Of a stretch of 21,338 bases of DNA, positions 1 to 7,745 are shown piece by piece (the stretch's first letter is position 1; each line of letters begins with the position of its first letter). The DNA comes from Chara braunii (taxonomy: Eukaryota; Streptophyta; Charophyceae; Charales; Characeae). The stretch is from the NCBI GenBank assembly GCA_003427395.1, contig BFEA01000131.1, forward strand, positions 1,092,406-1,113,743, written 5' to 3'. A program made the translations under genes and the position numbers. The notes beneath the pieces are model-generated. The model ran no database searches. It saw nothing but the letters and a program-made list of their open reading frames with translations, and was not told where the DNA came from.

Positions 1-137
1 AAAAAAAAAAAAAAAAAGCAAAGGAGAAAACAACAGCCCATCGTTCTGATTTGCTGTTACTATGTCGCTATCATGGGCATCGACAATCACCGAGCAGGTG
101 TTAGGTTCTGTCTGTTGGCAAATCCCCTCACATTTCA

Positions 138-140
<3 letters not shown>
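1..140. other. poly-A run and unassigned sequence
   Basis: The window opens with 17 A residues (1-17), possibly the tail of a retroposed element outside the window. The rest, up to the microsatellite, shows no recognisable feature. A TGTCGC at 62-67 is one possible left edge for the LTR that ends at 1316, but nothing confirms it. Confidence 0.4.

Positions 141-221
<81 letters not shown>
141..221. repeat. compound (CT)n(GT)n microsatellite
   Basis: An uninterrupted CT dinucleotide tract (about 141-188) passes directly into a GT tract (about 189-221). Short open frames encoding Leu-Ser and Cys-Val repeats across it are products of the repeat and not genes. It lies next to or inside the putative LTR of the downstream element and blurs the LTR's left boundary. 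Confidence 0.97.
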
Positions 222-224
<3 letters not shown>

Positions 225-1316
225 TACATGGTGCGCCTACAACAAGGGCCATTTTCAGGCCCTCATAAGATCGACCTGCCCTGAAACTCAGGCACCAGAC
301 CAGGGTTTTAGCACAGGCCATTTTGGGCATGTTTTCAAGACAACCTTTGTTTGAGCTTCAACGCCAGGGTCTGGCACGTTTTGGCATTGGCAAGAGCAGC
401 CTCCTGGACGGGCCAGCACTATATAAGACTGGCCCGCCCTGCAGGCCGCAGGTAGTTCATAGGGACTTCCCAGGCACTTCACGTGCAGTTCAGGAGGCAG
501 GAGGTAGTCTTCAGGATTCGGCAGCAGCACTCTGGAGGAGCACTGCAGTAGTAGTAGTAGTGTTAGCAGTAGTCTTCAGCGCTGGGCGCTAGTAGGAGCT
601 AGAGTAGTACTGGAGAGAGAGAGAGATTGGGCAGAGGCTAGGGAGACTTACCTGCAGCGCCATAGCTCCAGCTTCGTCTTCGAGGTACCTGCAGCAAAGC
701 GCCATCTTCACAAGTTAGTACCTGGCACATGAGATAGAGAGAGTTCTTCTTCTTCCTCTTCTCAGTCCACCATCTCCCTCTCACCCTCTCGCTACCTGAC
801 TTCACTGCATCAGCAGACTACGAGAGAGCGGGCTTGGTGACATTTGGATCCAGGCTCGACATTGGGCTTCAGACATTTGACGAGGGATTATCTGGGACTT
901 GTACCGAAGACTTGGTGTTGACAACATCCCCATCTTCCCCCTTCTTCTTCGTCTGATCCCGTCCTCTTCGTCTGTGTATGGTCTGGACCTGGCGCATTCT
1001 TCCTGTGTGTAGCGCCAGGCCCCTTCACACCTTGGGATGAGGATGATGTATGTTTGGTCTGTATTGCGACATTGATTGGGCTAGTCATTGGTATTCTAGC
1101 ATCCTGCTGCGCTGTCTTGTACGTGAGAGAGGTCAGTCCCGGTCAGGTCAGGGCTTATATTTAAGTCTTCCCCTGCGCTATTATGTGCCATTTTTGTTTG
1201 TGTCAGGATGTACACTGCTTGTTGAGATTCCACTAGCACTGCATTGTCCATTCAGTCCTTTTCATCACATTGCAGATCCTTGGCTTTACATACATTGCCC
1301 AACTGGGCATGTGACA
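222..1316 (+). mobile_element. probable 5' LTR (left edge uncertain) of a Ty3/gypsy-like element
   Basis: Directly seen: a TATA-like box TATATAAG at 420-427 inside a GC-rich flank, and a right end ...GGGCATGTGACA whose terminal CA is at 1316. Two bases later comes a stretch resembling a tRNA primer-binding site, and about 850 bp downstream a decayed gag on the same strand. LTRs of Ty3/gypsy elements typically run TG...CA and end just before the primer site, so this block is inferred to be the 5' LTR. The left edge is not resolved because the (CT)n(GT)n tract abuts it; the true start could be near 62 or anywhere up to about 235. No second copy of this LTR was noticed in the window, so pairing cannot confirm it. 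The block also has a short GTA-rich tract (546-562) and GA-rich runs (615-628). Confidence 0.5.
420..427 (+). promoter_or_regulatory. TATA box of the putative LTR promoter
   Basis: TATATAAG sits between GC-rich flanks. Its position in the upstream part of a putative LTR and its orientation toward gag fit an RNA polymerase II promoter of a retrotransposon. There is no transcript evidence. Confidence 0.45.
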
Positions 1317-1318
1317 GT

Positions 1319-1330
1319 TGGTATCGGAAC
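1319..1330 (+). other. putative tRNA primer-binding site (PBS)
   Basis: TGGTATCGGAAC begins two bases after the CA that closes the putative LTR. The first seven bases, TGGTATC, match the usual plant LTR-retrotransposon PBS complementary to the 3' end of initiator tRNA-Met (known form TGGTATCAGAGC); the following bases differ. It may be a diverged Met-type site or complementary to another tRNA with the 3' end GTTCCGATACCA. Position and orientation agree with the + strand gag at 2171. Confidence 0.55.
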
Positions 1331-2170
1331 ACCGCACGTGAATCAGGACAACCTGATCTGACACGTGAGCGGGGACTAAGTAATTAGTTAGCTTTGATCG
1401 ATTGATTGATTAGAGCGTACTAATTAGCCTTCAAAATCACGATTTGGACCTCACTGCCGAAAATCGATTTTTTTTTCCTTTTCTTGGATTTTGTTTTCCC
1501 GCTATTTCTATTGCGGAAAATCGCAGTAGCGCAACACCTGAAATTTCTGTTCTCGTTTTTCTTCTGGAAATTCGAAATTTCGTTGTTGGAAATCCGGAAT
1601 ATCTTTTTTTCAAAAATTTTGATTTCCTTTTGCAATTTCCCGTTATTTGGAAATCCGGAATATATTTTGAATTTCAAAATTCGTTGTTTTTTAAAATGGT
1701 ACTCGAAATCCCTCTTGCAGTTCTATCATCTGCGCGTACTCTCATCTGAGTAATTCCGAATATTTTTTTATTTTCTTTTCGGAATTCTTTTTTTTCGCAA
1801 TCTATGATTTTCACTATCTGATAATCATTTGCAGTCTGAAAGTTCGAATTTTTTTTCTCGTTGGTAATTTCGCACTTCAAGGGAGATTGGGAGACCTGCT
1901 GAACTTGCAAAACTCGGGATTTTTTTTAATTTCTCGAATTTTTTTTGCAAAAGTTCAAACTTTTCTTCTTTTGATTAGTGGCTCCTTATCTGGGCGATCA
2001 ACCCACCCCTCCCCACCTATGTTGTTGCCTCCTCTGGTCTTCTCTATCTGTCTCCGGGTACCCCCTGCGGCGGCATTAGTGAGTTGCCACGTCGGCAGGA
2101 CACATCAGCAGGACACGTCAGCAGTGCCACGTCAGCAACCAGTCACCGCAGCAGCAGGTCGCGTCAGTGC
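1331..2170 (+). other. leader of the Ty3/gypsy element, with AT-rich degenerate repeats
   Basis: This 840-bp stretch between the PBS and gag has no supported gene. From about 1430 to 1960 it is AT-rich and saturated with variants of words like GGAAAT, TTCGAAATTT and T/A homopolymers. The 15-mer GGAAATCCGGAATAT occurs at 1588-1602 and again at 1649-1663. From 2086 to 2138 four short units based on (C)ACGTCAGCAGGAC lie in tandem. Short open frames on both strands here look like by-products of base composition. Confidence 0.5.
2086..2138 (+). repeat. short tandem repeat of a CACGTCAGCA unit
   Basis: Four consecutive 13-15 bp units vary around CACGTCAGCAGGA just upstream of gag. Reverse-complement relatives of the core (TGCTGACGTGGC/TGCTGATGTGGC) form the 7-unit minisatellite at 15603-15823, which suggests that related retroelement sequence is present at both sites. 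Confidence 0.6.
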
Positions 2171-3647
2171 ATGGTGCTCACCCGCTCAAAGACAAGCGGC
2201 ATGGATCAGCAGCCGGGAGAGACTACTGAGGCCTATGAGACCCGCATGTTGCTGCACGTAAGAAGAAAGATGAGGAAGCAGAGGAACAGCGTCGCGACAG
2301 GAGGACGCCGAGGCAGCAAGGAAGGCCGCAGACAAACGCCGTTGACTACGCCGAGACAAAATCCTCGAATCCGAGGGGGACATTGAGGTGATCGCCGACG
2401 AATGGGAAGTGGCTGCTGAAGAGGAGGATGCCCCCCCTGCTGTGCGTGGCCTTGCAACCACAATCGAGCATGTGAGCGACTTGGTCGCCACCTGTGCAGC
2501 ACAGCAAGAGGACATCCTCTGCGTGGACACCCTGGTCTGGAAGCAGATTCAAATTATTGATGAACTGCTTGACCGGGTACGCCAGCTGGAACAGCAGCTT
2601 GCAACAGCGACCCCCGCCGGACCCTCCAACTTGACAGACTGCGTCAACGTCTTGAAAATCGACGTCGAGACTCTCAAGGACGGCGCTCTAACGACAAATC
2701 AGCGGATTGACCAGCAGATTTGCGTCGCCGCAGCCAGTCCGACCTCGACTAATCATGAGAGCATCCCGAGTTTGACGGCCTCCCGATCTTCTGGGATGCA
2801 ACGAAGACGGACCCGATCTCATGGTGGCGCCAGTTCGAGCTGAAGTTGGACATTCACCACGTCATCAACCCGAACCGGCACGCATACTTATACTCCCGCT
2901 CGGGGGGCGCATGCCAGGCGTGGCTGGACAACATGTTGTCCACGCACACCGTCGCAGTCTCCGAGCTGCATACGAAGATCAGCTGGGCTGATCTCAAGGC
3001 AGCATGGCATAAGCTGTTCCAAGTGGAGCCGCCTGAGCTTCAGGCAGCCGAAAAACTTCAACGGTTCTATCAGAACGACCTGCCAAGCACGGACTGGATA
3101 AACCGAGTACCAACGCTTGGCGTCCACGCCCAACTTGCCGTGGACCTTTGTCGCCATCAAACATTTCTTCATCAGGAGTTGTCCGGCGTTGCAGAACGCC
3201 TTGACGCAAGTTGCGGAGACACTCACCACAAGTGAGCAGCTGTTTGACAAAGCCTCGCAGATCATCCTGACGAACACCGAAGCCAAGAATTTGGGCCGTT
3301 CGTCTGCTGCAGGCCAGGACAGAGGACAGCATCGGCCGAAAGTGGCCGTGGTCGCAGGAACTACAGTGACCGACCGTTCAAACGAGGCTGCCTCTTCTGA
3401 TGAAGGAGACAGATTGGCAGCCGCCCGGGATGGTGGCCGCGGCAAACCGAAGACACACACCAATTCATCCCCCAGGGCCAGGCCAGCAGCTCAAGAACCT
3501 TGGACACATTACGGTATCTCGGAAGGCGTTTACCGCATCCGTACTAAGTACCGATACTGTTTGTGGTGCAACAGCGCGGTGCACGACACCGCGCAGTGCC
3601 CCACACAGGCAAATTCCCTTTGGGAAAGTGAGCACCGTCGAGAGTGA
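2171..3647 (+). pseudogene. decayed Ty3/gypsy gag polyprotein (capsid plus CCHC zinc knuckle)
   Basis: Gag would form the retrotransposon's cytoplasmic particle and package its RNA. The reading starts at ATG 2171 (MVLTRSKTSG...), then drifts through three frames: frame shifts near 2255-2265 and 2290-2300, an in-frame TGA at 2343-2345, a shift near 2770-2840, and another near 3093-3101. Recognisable parts in order are: an acidic/basic N-terminal segment with coiled-coil character (about 2300-2640); the capsid-like segment with WWRQFELKLDIHHV (about 2810-2865), followed by a Trp-rich helical stretch to about 3200; a charged linker; and a zinc knuckle with Cys-X2-Cys-X4-His-X4-Cys (codons at 3558-3599). 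The knuckle pattern is intact. The frame closes at TGA 3645-3647, and pol is not found before the (CT)n tract at 3733. Known family features: gag capsid plus CCHC in Ty3/gypsy elements. Inference: an old, non-functional copy. The exact subfamily cannot be named without a search. Confidence 0.8.
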
Positions 3648-3730
3648 TGCGGCTGCACTCTCGACGCCTTCGGAACCGGTTGCTTCGCGAGCAACCTCTC
3701 TTCATTCCGAGGCACATGCGGAAGTCGAAT

Positions 3731-3732
<2 letters not shown>

Positions 3733-3788
<56 letters not shown>
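3733..3788. repeat. (CT)n microsatellite
   Basis: A pure CT tract of about 56 bp interrupts the element shortly after the gag zinc knuckle. The Ser-Leu and Arg-Glu open frames on the two strands across it are artefacts of the repeat. The sequence to its right does not look like protease or reverse transcriptase, so the tract marks the point where recognisable element sequence stops. Confidence 0.97.
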
Positions 3789-3790
<2 letters not shown>

Positions 3791-4152
3791 CCTGGTTCTT
3801 CGGTCCGATATGTATATGCACTTTGAGTTTTCTTCTCGTCAGTTCCATGAGTGTGGACCTCAGTTCGGTTGGACGTTCGACCGTATCCAGGTCCGGGTCC
3901 GCCGTAACCGTGCTCAATACTTTCTGTCAATTTTTTGTACATCGACTCCGTGCCGATTTCTTCGCGAAGAATGGAACCTGATCATTGTGATTTCGTGTTA
4001 CTCTGTCGTCATTTCCAACGGGACAACAGTCGTGGACCAGGTGAGCACTCTTCTTTGCAAAATTCCTACCCTCGCTCGCTTGTCGTCTTCATTTGCTGAT
4101 TTTCTTTCCCTGTTGCAGTCCCGGTTCCTTATTTTCAGCCCTTATTTGCCCC
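3789..4152 (+). other. unassigned stretch with one intron-like interval
   Basis: No protein family is recognised. A GT-AG interval at 4041-4118 has a good donor context (CCAG followed by GTGAGC) and a pyrimidine-rich tract ending in GTTGCAG, typical of a short plant-type intron of 78 bp. The flanking sequence has no identifiable coding content, so this is only a candidate splice pair and may be chance. Confidence 0.25.
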
Positions 4153-4156
4153 TTGA

Positions 4157-4303
4157 ACCACCAGTTCATGGCCCCAGGTAACCGGAGAGCCTGTTTCGAG
4201 CCTCTAAGGAAATTTAGGACGTCAAGCACTGTAGATAAAATGAATCAGTGGAGGGCGGCCTCCGAAAGGGGCCCGCGGCTGATAGCTGGCATGTACTGGT
4301 GGT
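4157..4303. mobile_element. MITE copy A of a TTAA-flanked foldback family
   Basis: A 147-bp unit runs from ACCACCAGTTCATGG (4157-4171) to the inverted end ATGTACTGGTGGT (4291-4303). The ends match over about 13 bp with one difference and lie next to TTGA (4153-4156, a one-base variant of TTAA) and TTAA (4304-4307). The interior contains GTAGATAAAATGA, shared with copy B. It has no coding capacity. Inverted ends, small size and a TTAA-like target fit a miniature inverted-repeat transposable element; known superfamilies with TTAA targets include piggyBac and Kolobok, but the superfamily cannot be assigned from the ends alone. Confidence 0.6.
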
Positions 4304-4307
4304 TTAA
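4304..4307. other. TTAA at the centre of a perfect 30-bp palindrome joining two MITEs
   Basis: Positions 4291-4320 read identically on both strands for 30 bases. The outer 13 bp on each side are the abutting inverted ends of copies A and B, and the middle is TTAA. The simplest reading is that two elements share one target site, back to back. Confidence 0.7.
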
Positions 4308-4450
4308 ACCACCAGTACATCTGAAAAAGCAGATTGAGCCTCTCCTAAAAATTCGGAGGTCATGGACGGTAGATAAAATGAACGGTGGTGGTTCATGGCC
4401 TCCTATTATTTAGGAGAGGCTCAATCTGCTTTTTCGGATGTGCTGGCAGT
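4308..4450. mobile_element. MITE copy B with long terminal inverted repeats
   Basis: This 143-bp unit is almost entirely one inverted repeat. The left arm begins ACCACCAGTACATCTGAAAA at 4308. The right arm ends ...CGGATGTGCTGGCAGT at 4450, and the reverse complement of the right arm matches the left for about 55-60 bp with few differences, including GCAGATTGAGCCTCTCCTAAA. The right flank is TCAA (4451-4454), a one-base variant of TTAA. It shares GTAGATAAAATGA and the GAGCCTCT word with copy A. It has no coding potential, and its transcript would fold into a near-complete hairpin. Confidence 0.7.
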
Positions 4451-4454
4451 TCAA

Positions 4455-5240
4455 AGTTGAATGCACATCACGCCGATGATCACGGAAGTTTCTCCAAATA
4501 TCCAACACTGCCTACACAGGTCACAGAACTTTTCTGATCTGCCACACCACCCCTTGGCTTGCTCTCCCAATCATTGCGTTGTCCACCATCGTCATTTCTG
4601 ATGTGGGGAGAGACACACTGGCCCTTTTTGTTAATCATTATACATAGGGACTTTCCTCCTATTTCCTCCCTTCTGCATCCCCTTAAACTACCAGTACAGG
4701 GCCCCCGCCTTGTGGAAAAATGTTTCGTCACCTGTTCGGGCCCAACCCCAAGGAAACACCGAACACTTTCGTCCGATTGGCGCCTGATGTTCCAGTCTCA
4801 CTACCATGGTTCTTCTTGCAGTATTTGCAGCCTGTCACAATTGAGTGCATCAGATGCCCCATCCGCTGAATGCTCAGTTGGGATTGGGATACCCTTTTAC
4901 CACATCTACTGGGTCTTATCCGTATTATATTGAGATCCCCTTTCACTTTTGTGTTGCACAACACTATATTTTTTTATTTATTGATTCATTCAAAGTCTTC
5001 AGGTCTATTTCACCATCGTCATGGCACGATGACAGCAGTACTCCGAACGATCATGCAACACTATGGCGAACTTATGGATCTCTGAACTGAACTTCTCATC
5101 ATTGTTGAAAGCAACAGTACTGTTGAGAACATTTGTGCAAAGCATTCGTGGTACGTCATACATGGAAATGATGGAATTGAAACTTGCATCTTCTCTGTCA
5201 TCGATTCTAAGGCCGTTCAGTAGTCATTATGTGTCAACAC
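4455..5240 (+). other. unassigned region with a third MITE-end-like motif and a short exon-like frame
   Basis: At 4683-4706, TTAA is followed by ACTACCAGTACAGGGCCCCC. This resembles the left end of MITE copy A (TTGA then ACCACCAGTTCATGGCCCC), and the CCCC before each is also shared. No matching inverted end was found to the right, so it is a candidate truncated copy. An ATG at 4720 opens a 49-codon frame (MFRHLFGPNPKETPNTF...) to a TGA at 4867-4869; I do not recognise it. The rest, to the poly-T at 5254, shows nothing identifiable. Confidence 0.3.
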
Positions 5241-5370
5241 TGTCAAGGGACTCTTTTTTTTTTTTTTTTTCAAAAGGTCCAGGGTGTAGTAGAGGGTGGT
5301 GGCCAGGAACCATAAGGTTCTTTTTTTTTTTTTTTTTGATTTTTTCAAGTAGAGGGTGGTGGACAGGCCT
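5241..5370. repeat. poly-T tracts within a 60-bp tandem duplication
   Basis: The word GTAGAGGGTGGTGG(C/A)CAGG occurs at 5289-5307 and 5349-5367, 60 bp apart, each preceded by a run of 17 T (about 5254-5270 and 5321-5337). The segment before the first run, TGTCAAGGGACTC (5241-5253), recurs with one change before the poly-T at 13805. On the opposite strand these look like poly-A tails, so retroposed tails are one explanation. Confidence 0.7.
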
Positions 5371-6350
5371 CAGGAGGTGCCCGTAGTACTCATCCATTGG
5401 GAGGTCCAATGGATTGCGAGGACCCAGGGGGAGTCACCTCAAGATGGCACCATGATATCATGACCTATGCTAATGCTCAGATCACAAGTAGTGATCTGCG
5501 CCAACGCGTATCTGACTAACCCGTACGTCTTCGTGCAGAAACTACCCTAACTCTAAAACAATGTTAAGGACGACCTGGGAACAAGTGGGGTCCATGTGTA
5601 TGCAGAACTGAACCGCCCTTCCACTAAGATGAGATATCCCGCCCTCCCCTATCCTAATAAGCAGGATGCCTTCCTTCCCAAGGCTCCCCAAGAATCCACC
5701 GTCCCGACTAATTCCCCCAATTAGAATTCCCACGGACCCCAACCTGGATGAAGCACCACCCACAGGCATCATGAGATACCTGTGGGATGAGAAGTACCCA
5801 GTGCCTACCCCATACTAACACCCAGTGTGTGCGTAGGATTATCTCCCCGAGCTGGGCTGTGGCGCAGATTCCCAGTACCGACCAGATAATACAGAGTAGG
5901 CACAAATACAGCAGAAGACTTGATACACATGGACTGACTCGAAACCTGACTCAGACTGCAACGAATCTCTCACAATCATGCATCGGTGGTGTGAAAGCCC
6001 TGGCCTTGAACATGGAAGAAGAGGCCAGGGGCTGGTCTCATACACGGATGAATGGGGGAGAGGAGAGACGAAGCGAAGAGGAGAGGGAAGATGACGTCAA
6101 GTCAACGTTTCCAAAAATAGTATCTCGAACTGTCAGAAGTAACGAAAATCCGAAATGTCGCGAATACAGTCTCATAGTGTCTCAGATATCGACCTCACAA
6201 TGTCAAGATACCTCCTCAGAGGTAGATGAAGTCAGATCCCAAAGTAGTCCTCAACCTGCAGTCTCAATGTCGCTATGTCTAGTATCATCAGAACCCGTAA
6301 CCATCCTTCACAGTCGTAGTAGTCCAGTAGGGGTAGCCCAGAAGTAGACT
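5371..6350 (+). other. unassigned region with two perfect hairpins and an unrecognised frame
   Basis: Two perfect short hairpins lie close together: 5392-5414 (9-bp stem ATCCATTGG, 5-base loop) and 5478-5498 (8-bp stem CAGATCAC, 5-base loop). The longest frame is 5787-6347 (186 codons, MRSTQCLPHT... to ...VGVAQK). It is Ser/Thr/Arg-rich, has no domain I recognise, no signal peptide and no membrane segment, and shows no codon pattern that would argue for a gene. It could be chance. Confidence 0.25.
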
Positions 6351-6660
6351 TAGACTTAGAGGGTAGGAGGAGAGGGAGAGAGAGAGAGAGAGAGTGGAGG
6401 AGGAAGAAGAGGGAGGGAAGGCAAGGCCTTTCTCCCTGATACCTGCGCGAGGCAGCTATGGCGCTGCAGGGCTGGCGCTGGGCCGGGGGCTGGGCCGGAG
6501 GCTGGCGCTCTTACACTGTTGCGCTAATCTGCCGCTGCGCTATCTCTCCTCCACGCTGCGCTGATCCTCTCCGCTGCTCCGCTGCTAACGCTGAAGTGCT
6601 GCGCTAATCCTGTAGACTAACATCCTCGCTACTAACCTACTGACTGAGGCTGGTACCCAG
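6351..6660. repeat. GA-rich tract and degenerate GCTGCGCT repeats
   Basis: The purine-rich run at about 6365-6420 (GGAGAGAGAGAGAG...) is followed at about 6440-6610 by loosely repeated GCTGCGCT, GCTGGCGCTGGG and GCTCCGCTGCTAACGCTG. Similar GGCGCT/AGCGCC words recur near 580, 16690, 17010, 17485 and 17702. No gene was found. Confidence 0.5.
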
Positions 6661-7215
6661 CTGATATAGTGTTGGGTCGGCCTCAGTCCTACTGAGTGCC
6701 TTCGGGTTTGGACCGTTGATCGGGCCCAACGGTTCAGATCCAATTTGAATCTGAAAAGTGGCACCTAAAACTGCGCCGCCGGCCGGTCCTACCGATGGAC
6801 CGGTACCTGGCCTAAACTCAACTAGCCGTTGGGTCTGGTGGGTCTAGACTAGGCCTAACGGACTCTAATCTGAATCGGCGGTTCCCTAGGCCTACCTGGA
6901 CCGAGCTGGGGACCGTCGGGACCCGGTGTGGGGGAACCCGGGGAGGGGTACCTGTTGATCGCTGAAGCCAGGGGTAACAGTGCCTGTCACTTCACTGCCC
7001 CCGCCTCAGAGGTCCTCAGCGGCCAGCAGGTTGTTTTCACTTCCCTATGAAGCCGGGTTGTTCCGTTCGTCTCTCTTGTCTAAAGGGTACTGTCAGGGAT
7101 TTAAATAGGGCACCGTAATTACAATTCCGGTTGCAGGTTCTCACAGGTCCATGCAGTTCGTCCCCTGGCTCAACAGTACCAATTCTGCAATCTCGGTGCA
7201 GTTAATGAGTAACGA
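6661..7215. other. unassigned GC-rich region
   Basis: No open frame of useful length and no recognisable element was seen. The stretch is GC-rich and contains short self-complementary words such as GGCCGG and GGTACC. The neighbouring poly-A run (7218-7234) could be a retroposon tail, but no body was identified. Confidence 0.4.
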
Positions 7216-7250
7216 AGAAAAAAAAAAAAAAAGAAAAAGAAAGTCGCGAA
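7216..7250. repeat. poly-A / A-rich tract
   Basis: A run of about 17 A is followed by GAAAAAGAAAG. It is compatible with a degraded poly-A tail, but no recognisable retroposon body precedes it on the + strand. Confidence 0.8.
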
Positions 7251-7559
7251 ATATGAACTCTTTCCTTATTACACAGCAGCAGTAGAGGGGTAGACGACCC
7301 CGCCTGATCTTATGAAGTCAACGAGTCAATGTTTGCTTTGCAAGGGGATACCCAGCCAGATCAACTGGTTTAACTGGTTGTTCAGCTGGCTGATGCCAGG
7401 TTCGTCTTTCATAGTGCAAACAGTCTTTTCAAAGTCGCGGGATAGTGTAACTGTTTTTGGCGAAATTGACGAACGAACGGATAAATCTCCAAGCCGATAC
7501 AGGCGCGTTCGAGGTCTCAGTTTTCTCTGCTCGTTTTCCTGGCAATCGTATGATCAGTC

Positions 7560-7745
7560 CCCGCTTTTCGGGTTTCCTCCCCCTTCCCTCTCTTTTCCTT
7601 TCTTTTCCTCTCTCTTCTTTTCTCTTTCCCTCTCTTCTTCCCTCTCTTTTCCTTTCACTCTCTCGGTATCTGACCTTTCTCTTTCTCACTTTGTCCCTTC
7701 CCTCTCTCTTGAGACTTCTTTCCTCTCTCACACTCTTACTCACTT
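7560..7745. repeat. long polypyrimidine tract (TTCC/CTCT-rich)
   Basis: About 185 bp on the + strand consist almost only of C and T, in variants of TCTCTTTTCC and CCCTCTC. Two overlapping + strand frames (7312-7782 and 7457-7786) and the minus frame 7429-7743 cover it. Their Ser/Leu/Phe-rich or Arg/Glu/Lys-rich compositions follow directly from the tract, so I do not call them genes. Confidence 0.85.

Noticed and set aside
141-221. Ser-Leu and Cys-Val repeat ORFs over the (CT)n(GT)n tract
   Set aside because: Translation of a dinucleotide repeat; the same happens at 3733-3788, 19966-20022 and 20585-20659.
2888-3463. 191-codon minus-strand frame
   Set aside because: Antisense to the gag capsid and linker region; no domain of its own.
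4041-4118. Definite intron
   Set aside because: Good donor and acceptor words, but no recognisable coding sequence on either side, so only noted as a candidate.
4304-4307. Palindrome as an assembly join error
   Set aside because: Considered, but the inverted ends continue into two distinct yet related units with their own outer ends, which is hard to explain by a simple join error; long reads could still test it.
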